A stretch of DNA of 64,000 bases from Aurelia coerulea (taxonomy: Eukaryota > Cnidaria > Scyphozoa > Semaeostomeae > Ulmaridae). Where the stretch lies: contig CM076949.1 in NCBI GenBank assembly GCA_039566865.1, forward strand, positions 6,043,501 through 6,107,500. Reading direction: 5' to 3'. A program made the position numbers and the translations under genes. This document shows, piece by piece, positions 13,701-22,700 of the stretch. Within the stretch, counting starts at the first letter, position 1; each line of letters starts with the position of its first letter. The notes below the pieces were generated by a model that saw nothing but the letters and a program-made list of their open reading frames with translations, did not search any database and was not told where the DNA came from.

Positions 13701-16700
13701 TAGATAGGAAAGATTCACTCCGGAGTATGTTTATCCTAAACTCCCTTTCAATCCGAACATTTTAAGCTAATTGACTAATCATATATCTAATCATATTAAT
13801 CATACTAATCATATTGACTAATCATACATCTGAGGACATTATGTCGCCTTGTTTCTATAAATTTGCTACTCTTCATTTATACAATTAGGGTTAAAAAGTA
13901 TGGAAAAGATAGCCTAAAACAGGGCGGCAAAGATGTCCTATGGCCTATGAGCCTCGTAACAAAAGGGAGACTTTCTCTCCAACTCAGACATCAATTTAAA
14001 CACATATGGCGGGAAAGTAGTCGTCATTGCGTCTTCTGTCGTTTGCGCACAGCATGCCTTGAGATTACAGCAAAATTTATGAAAAATTTCTTGACTATTC
14101 CCAAAAGTTTCATTTAAAATCAAAATGCCCTGTAGAAACAGCGTCAAGTGAAGCCATTCGATTAACTTTTCATCAGTGACAGTGGCGGACACTGGGGGGC
14201 CAGGGGTTACGATCGCCCCCCCCCCCAATGTTGGCTAGAACAACGGTCTTTTGTTCGAAAACAATAGAAATAAACAATGCTTTTAACTGAAACAATAGCT
14301 TCGCCCCCCCCCAATATTTGGCAAAGTGTCCGCCACTGCTTTTCATCCAAGCAAGCTGATGTGTTGACAAATTTTCAATTTCATATATCCTCCATTTCGT
14401 ACAACTCAGGACAACAACAGTACTTCGAAATTTTCATCTCGGAATTCATAAAAAGTTTCCTAGAAATTTATTATTTTTACTTTGATGTACAGAAGACGAA
14501 ATGACAAAGATCTGCTGCCATTGGTGTTTAAATTGACGTCTAGGTTGGACAGAAAGTCTCCCTTTTGTTAGGAGGCTCATAGGCCATAGGTAATTTTGCC
14601 GCCATGTTTTAGGCCATTGTTTCCATTATTTTGTACCGAAAGTGTGTATCTTGAATTGTTTCATATTTTGTAGATGCTGATGGTTTAAGCGGTTTCCTGT
14701 ACATCCACGTGCAAAGTGGAAAAAGCTTCTCAAAAACTGCAGGTAAGACATGATTTTTATGTAGTAACAAAAAGCTTCAACCTGAAATTCCAGTGGTTGT
14801 CCGGTTGAGTTTTTGACTTTAATGAAAAGATGGAGGAGATTGCTAGATTGCTGTTCCTCTTGTGGGATGCTTCTGTCATGGCAGGGATAGATATTCTTCC
14901 ATTTGAATGAGGAAATCCCCGAGTAAATCTTTTTAGTTGGTGAGGACCAACTTTAAGGTAAAAAGTAACGACAAGGGGGAAAGGGGAACAGGATGAAGAG
15001 AAGGGAAATAAGAAGAAAATAGCAACACAAATGCAGCTGAGAGTGGATATCAACGAGGACTGAATAAGTACCACAACAAAGATTCCTGATAAGGCGATTG
15101 AAGAAAAGGAAGCAGCCCCTTTTAAGTTTTTATTTTAGCATGCAAAAGCAGCATGACAGATTTTTCTGTAGTTCGCTGATCACTTAGTGTTCTTTACGAC
15201 TCTTCGCCGAGCCAAAGAAAATTAGTATTGCCGCTAGCAATAGACGATTACGCTAAAGATGGCGGTGAGGAACTTTTTACCAAGATGCATTGCGTTCAAA
15301 TAACGAATCTTTAACGAATCTTTAATCTTTAAATTCTGAGAAGAAAATTTTTAAGTGTAAGTGTGTTTTAAATAATGGTTTTCAAACTCAAAACTCAATA
15401 TAGGTATGATACTACCTTAGTACAATTTGTCATATAACACACGGGATCTCATCAAAGCATTGGCTCACAACGCCAGTGACCGAAAACATGAATCTTTAAC
15501 GATGCTATAGGATTTCGATTAAAGAACTCAGTGCATCTTGGTAAAAAGTTCCTTGCCGTCATCTTTACCATAATCGTCTGTTGTGCTTTATGCCAGTTTA
15601 GTGGCCAATGCACACATTTCTGTCTTGCCTTGTGATGATAATCTAGGCTTAAGGAGTAAAATTTAAAGCGCTTGGAAGGATATTTACCCCCTGTGCCTTG
15701 GTTTTGCAGCACTGTTGATTAGTCCTCTCATTTTGAAGCCAGGCAAATTCAAAGGGTGGTAGCTCGAGCCTCACCTTGACTGCATCAGCGACTGTAGTGA
15801 CAAAGGGCAACGGACTCTAGCACTCGATTGGTGATTGGTGATTGGTGATTGGTGATTGGATACTTCTTTCCTGTGATCACAGTGCTTTGCGCCAAAAACC
15901 CACAACTTCACCTTCACAGTCACCAGGTCTAAGTCGCAATTTTGCAGATAATGATCTTCAGTGGTGTAATCCTCTGACATTGCAGCCAGAACAGTCAGGC
16001 GGACAGGGTTCGATCCCAGGTAGAGCCCCACCACTTTGAGCGTCATGACAAGGGGTCGCGGACTCCATTAGGCCTATTCTACATCTGCGATCCCAGCGCT
16101 TGGTGCTAAAAACCGCAACTTCACCTTCACGTTAATGTTTAAGTCAGCAAACGGATAATCTTATTCATGTTTTCTTCCGCAGAAAACTACTGCCTTTTGG
16201 AAGCCGACAGTTATGGTCATTTCTTTCGAAAAGGAAAAACGAAAGCTGCCAAGGGATCTGAACCTCAGTGGGATGAAGTAAGATTTTTTTGCAGTGATTA
16301 AAGTGATTAAAGATTATTCGGATAATAGCCTACACACTACCAGATCAAATCTATAGAAAATGGGACACTGCGTTATGCCCGAGCGGAGATATTTGCATTT
16401 GATCTGGTTTTTAGGTTGTAGCTCGCTCGCAAGATGTGATTTTACCTTTTAAACATGTCAACCAAGTGTTCAGTGTTTACCTCAACCAATGGAATGCTTT
16501 AATGATAAACGAGTAAATAAAATAAGATATGAGCACTTTGATATGAATTGAATTACATGAAGAACATAGCAGGTTGGGGGGCTGAGTGTCTATCCCATAG
16601 CCAGAGGCACCTCATCATAAATTAAAGGAATGAGAATATGGCAAAAGAATATGCGCATACTAACTGGTTTTGTGTTGCACAGGAAAATATAAAGCCCGAG

Positions 16701-19700
16701 GTTGTAAAAGACCAGACCGAGCTTGCGAGGTCTGTGCGATAAGACCGAGGGCTTTATATTTTCCTGTACAACTACAAACCCGGTTAGTATCAGTTTTATT
16801 AATTAGTAGCTTCTAATTTTGTCTTATATCATTTAGTCAAACTCATTTTGTTACTTTTATGTCGTATGAGTTCATTGTAAATCTCACAGGCCTAAATCAG
16901 TTGCTGTGGTGACAAAAACGCGTCCTTGTATCGTATTATACAAGGCTACGGGAAAATCGCGGGAAATGTGCGATTAGCCAATGGGTTTGGCGGGATTCTT
17001 GTATTGCCTCGTTTTTTGAAACGTCCGTCAGGTAATAAATAGGCAGTAATAATCACTATTCCTTATCCCATTCTGCTTACTGATATTGTTCTCTTCCCCA
17101 GGTGCTCAAAATCTTGCTTCTTTCCAAATAAAATATCCTGGTTGGTTTGGATGAACATTGAGCATTGTTTAAAATAAAGTTTTGAGTTATTTGTACAATT
17201 CTTATCTTGCAGGATTTCGAGTTCGATGTTGAGGCAGCGTCACAGCTTCGACTAACATGTTACAATAACAGAGGACGATTACTTGGTGATGAACTCAGTG
17301 GGAAAGTTACGATTGATGTAAGAGTGGTTTTGTTTATATTCTTTACTGTAAAACAATTATTCAAATGTCCCGATTCTTTCAAGCTTTTGCTTCTAACATC
17401 AGTAACTTTGCTCAGAATTTAAAGTCTATGCTTTTGAATTGGCTTGATAATCCCAAAACATGGTGCATGAAAGTATTTCTTGAATAGCTTGTTTGCAAAT
17501 TTCTTGAATCGTTAACTAAAGTATGTTCTGCGATTCTAACAGTCATCCTTTGTATTTAACTGACATAATTCTTTGAACTCCCATGAATCGATTTTGGAAT
17601 ATCAAAGCAAGGCTGCAGTGGTTAGTAGAAACGCATGAGCAAGATTTTGCATGTATTTACCGTTCATTTTATTGCAGTTGGGCAAAGAAAATCTGGCAGA
17701 TTGCAGAAGTCATGCATTCACCGTCGTTTTGGATAAGCAAGGCGCCATCACGGTTACAATCTCATTTTCACAAACATTGCAAGGAATAACAAGGACAAGG
17801 ACGCATGGAAACGAAACAACGAAAGTTTTTAAAGCTTCAATTGCATCAGTAACTCGGTAAGTCCCCTTATAGCACTTTATTTTATGTCTAAAATAGATTT
17901 ATTTGCAGTTAAAGGCAGATTGTGTAGCACACGCACGAAAGAAATTGTTTCAGTTTACCCTAAAGTGTTCCTTATTCTTTTAATATCAAGTCAATTGTTT
18001 GTGTTGGAAGTTTCTTATTTGAAAGAATAAACTAGCTATGAAGCATTTTAGTAGGTCATTGTATCGTGAATTGATTGATCTAAACCCAGCATACGGCCAA
18101 AGAACTACGTTCGCTTAATTCAATACTATTTTTAACTTTCGTTACCGTTTTTGTAGACTGATTACAATGAGTCCCAGTAATCGCTATTCAAAACGAGGCT
18201 ATTACACCAGACCGAGACCGCTCATACTGGGACTCATATTATTACGGCAATATTTTTGGACTGACTTTTTTCACTTTTGAACGCCCTTGTGAACGAGGCT
18301 GCTATACACGGCCATGTACAAAGTATGCAACAAATACAACGCCATTAGAATTTCTGCTAATTCGATTGATTGATGTTGACCAACGGAAACTCGAAGCTCA
18401 AAGTAGAGTTTCAAGCAGTTTGGCCGGACAGAACAAAGTCTTACGATGAAGAATACCATGAAAACAGTTGGCGACAATATCAAATCTTGTACGTAGGTAC
18501 TATTTTGCTGCTTTCGCTAAGCATTAACTGATTTATTGTGAAGTTTTCAAATCAATGTGTTTCATTTGAAAACTACAAATGTTTGTGCTTTTCTGCCTAG
18601 GCCCTTATCGAAACGAGGCAGTCATAGTCATTTCAAAATAATGGCGTTTGATTATGAGTCGTAGTTAGGAGCGTCCGGCAGTATTTCAATAGCGATAACT
18701 ACGACCATATCATCAGTCTACCGTTTTTGCACAAATTAAGAAAAGTTACAGGTCTCATATTTTGCTATTTTTGTTTTTGAAAGCTTCACTGAGGTTATTA
18801 ACTCGACTTTATTTTCCTGTAGGAGAGAAAAGTTCGACATTCCGCTCGTTGTAATATCGTGTATAAAGGAAATAGAAAAGCGAGGTAAGTGAATCCTTGG
18901 AAAATCTTGTTTGCCTCTTGTATGCCCTTTCCTTACCATGCTTTACATTTGGAACATCTTTCTCGTTGTTAAAGGGGCTGGATAAGAAATACGTAAACAA
19001 ATCCATGGTTTTTGCATCAAATATCGCACTTTGAAAGGAGAAATTCCTTTGTAATTAGCTAAATTCAAAAGGAAAGATCCTTATCTAGATAAATGCCGAT
19101 CTTTGGGTGAAAGATCAACGGAAATACTTGTTGGAAATCGATCTATATCACAGCAATCCCAAAACATATAGAGATCTAATATGTATCAGAAGAAATTGCA
19201 AAGCCTACTCTCCAAGAGGAGACATTTATTTTGAATTTTAATTGAATAGTCACAATAAATAAGCTCATCAGAAAACTGCTAAATCCTAAATTTCCCCGGC
19301 AGTTTCTTATCCAGCCCCTTTAAGAATCGAAAGTACCCAGAATCTTAATAACCTAAAAGTAAATGCAATTCAAGCAGTTACTTCTTTCATGCTGTATAAA
19401 TTTTCAACATTATGTCTACATACTTAATTTTAATGATAAATGAACGATTACAGTAAAGATAATGGTATAATTTTTCACAAAAAACCCTTGCTTTTTGCAT
19501 TAAATCCACCGATCAAATTGATTTAATTGGGTGGTGCGCAGGGAATCATTTCGTAACTCCTTTTCCGCAGTCTTTATGCCGCAAACGTTTATTGTAGGTA
19601 ACTCATGTTGTATTTAGCGTATATTAATTAATTTAGGAGTATTCCTTTTTCTTGCTTTTCGTTTTGCGTATTGTCCCGTAGTGTTTATTGTTTTTGTTAC

Positions 19701-22700
19701 ATGTAAGACCATGGGGTAGTCACGCCATTTTGCTCCTCATGTCATCGTCCCTGTTGTGTTGTATAGTTTATAGTATCAATATGTAGAGTAAGTAGTAACA
19801 TGTATTGTAAGAATTTTATCTGGATATAAAAAATGCTTTACACACCTTATCAGTATTCTGCGTTAGAGTCTGGACAGAGTGACATTGATCTGCAATGAGA
19901 TTCGAAAAATTCCAATGGCTTATGCTAAAGCTTCTATCATCAAAAATGCATCAGTTTTCCAAAAAACATGCAGAAAAATGTCGCGCAATCCTGATGTTTT
20001 TTTTTTGTTTAATAGCCTGATTTTTTTGTTTAATGGCCAATTCCAACGGTTTAGTCATTTGACCCAGCCAGATGAATCTTAAAAAGAATTAAAATCCTTT
20101 TTGCTCCAACTGTTTTCATGACAATACAACCTTTCCAGGCATGGATGACGTTGGGATATACAGACTGTCAGGCATTGCATCTGAAGTAAAGTCACTGAAA
20201 TCTGCGTTTGATGAGAGTGAGTTTAGTTCATTTTACATTGGCTGCGGTCGCACTACTGTATTTTCCCGTTATGATGTGAATTGCGTCATTTTCTTACAAT
20301 TTATTTTTGTCACCAGAAAGCACGGAAACATAACGGTGCAATGACACCCGGTCACGCAAGTGATATGATTTATCATGTGACAACTACACAAGGCTGTGAT
20401 TGGTTCATTCTCTAAAACAACGCTAAAATATAGGTCGGGACCTTTTTTTAGCCCGTTGTTTTGCATCTAATAGTTTTTTTCATGGAATCAGCTCTCAGGA
20501 CCAAAGTGCTGTAACAGCGTTGTATGTGAAAACAAAATGCGGTCACATATCACAGCGTAGCTAACCCGTTGTTTTGAAGGTACACAACGAGGTAAAAACG
20601 TCTAGTGTGACCGCAGCCATTGTGATGGGCAAATCATTGTGGAATCAGATTTAGAAATTTTATGTTTACATATTTGCCATTATCTGTTGCAATTGAAAGT
20701 GCTTGTTGTTGAATTCTGCATCGGATGACTTTTTGCTTGTGAACCTACTTTCAAAGTAGGGGAGCAACGGCCTTTTTACTTGAGAGTTAAGGCTGTTGGA
20801 CAGTTGGGCGAGTTAACATTTTTTGAGAATATTCATTTTTGTGGTCTGTCGATCGGTTGGAAAGTTGGAAACATTGTATTCTGAGCTTTTTTTTTCTATC
20901 AGGATTAAAAAACTACAATATTTATACTTACATTACACTGTACCATCCATAGTGAAGAAAGACCTAAAGTCACCGGGTCTTCACTATGGATGGTACTTGC
21001 AATTCAAATTAATTTTCAATACACAAAACAAAGAACAAAAACGACAAAATTAAAGATACATTACACAAAACAGACAACAAAACAACAAAGCTAAGGCAGA
21101 TTACTGGTTAAAAAGGAAGATTTGAACTTATTCTGAGCTTAACTGGCTTCGAGCATTAAACTGTCATTTTAATGGTTTGCATTTGCAACAAGCCATTGGT
21201 TTATCTGCAGCTGTTCGAATCGTGAAACGTACTTCAGGGATACCTCGTTGACGATGAAGCTCGTCGAATTATGCTGTAGTGGAATCACCAGCAATGCTTT
21301 TGCTTCACTGCTGCTAAATATACCTAAATTCCCTTGCATTGAGTCTGTGTTTTGAAGAGATTTTCTGAACCGCCAAACTGGCTAATTGTGTGTTCACTCA
21401 TTGCAAACCGAAAATATTAAATTTGTTTCTTCCACAGATCCCCAATCGGCAGTATTTGCCCTCGCAGAGGCAGACATCAACGCAGTGGCTGGTCTCATTA
21501 AGCTTTATCTGAGGGAATTACCAGAACCCTTGTTCACAAATGCATTGTATCCAAGATTTGTTGGCGGTCTTCGTAAGTATTTCACGCATTCCGTTCTGTA
21601 TTATTCGTTACTTTTAAGGTCTTTATTTCGTTGTTATTGCTAACTATGAAAACATCACTCTCCCCTTGGCTTTAAAGTTTACAGTAGAAGCTATCTAATT
21701 TCATGGCTTTAAATTTAGATTTAAAGGGGCTCCGTCTCCGAATTTTGGTCGAAACGGTGATTTTGCAGCTTTATTGTTACTATATTATTGTTGATAACTA
21801 AGCAGTAAGACAAACAACTCAGTTGTATGCCCAAGTTTTAATTTGATCGCTTAGTAGTTGGGAAAATGCAAGTCAACTGAAAATATGCTTGCAGTTGGCT
21901 GTCCAGAACGTAAAATTTTTATTTTTCTCGTTATAACATGAGAACAAGAACTTACAAGCAGGAACAAGACTGCCCTGGAGTTTCCGATCAGAAAAAGTAA
22001 TATAGTACTCCATGTGGACACAATCTAGAAACAGAGAGGAACACGATCCTAGCAACAGAAATCAGCTAGGTTGGGTTGTAAGTAATCAAAGAAAACAATG
22101 TCTTGTTTCTCGAAGATCCTGCGCATTCTTACTTGTTTTGCTTTTCTTGGGATCAGGGCTGGAAAAAGTGCGCGACCACGCGACCGCCGGTCGGAGGCAT
22201 GTTGTAAAATCCGACAAAACAATGGAGGCACTTTTTTAAACTTTTCTGAAACGTCTTTTTTGAAGATATTTTCCACTCTTAAGTTTTCAATAGAATGTCT
22301 TATATGAGATTTTTGTGAAAGAGAAAGAGCCTCGTATGCATCGAAAGTTAGGTAGACAATAGTAACTTCAGAATATCTTCTTGTCGTTTTTTGGCTGTTT
22401 CTTAAGATTTTAGCGTATTTTTATTCTTTACTTGAAAACTGGAAGAAATTGTTGATAAGATTTTTGCACTTTCAATAATTAAGATCTGTTCCGTGCTATT
22501 TATACCGATTGAATGTTAGAAAGTTTAAGCGTTTGAAAATGTCTGCAGGAAAATGCAAGTCAACTGAAAATATGCTTGCAGTTGGCTGTCCAGAACGTAG
22601 ACTTTTTTATTTGTTCTTGTTATAACATGAGAACAAGAACTTACAAGCAGGAACAAGACTGCCCTGGAGTTTCCGATCAGAAAAAGTAATATAGTACTCC

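Noticed and set aside
16680..16766. Cloverleaf-like fold considered as a tRNA gene
   Set aside because: No A or B box, anticodon arm or T arm in the right positions; the stems are simple nested inverted repeats.
20269..20466. Minus-strand frame within the TGGCTGCGG MITE
   Set aside because: Lies wholly in a non-autonomous element; no homology.
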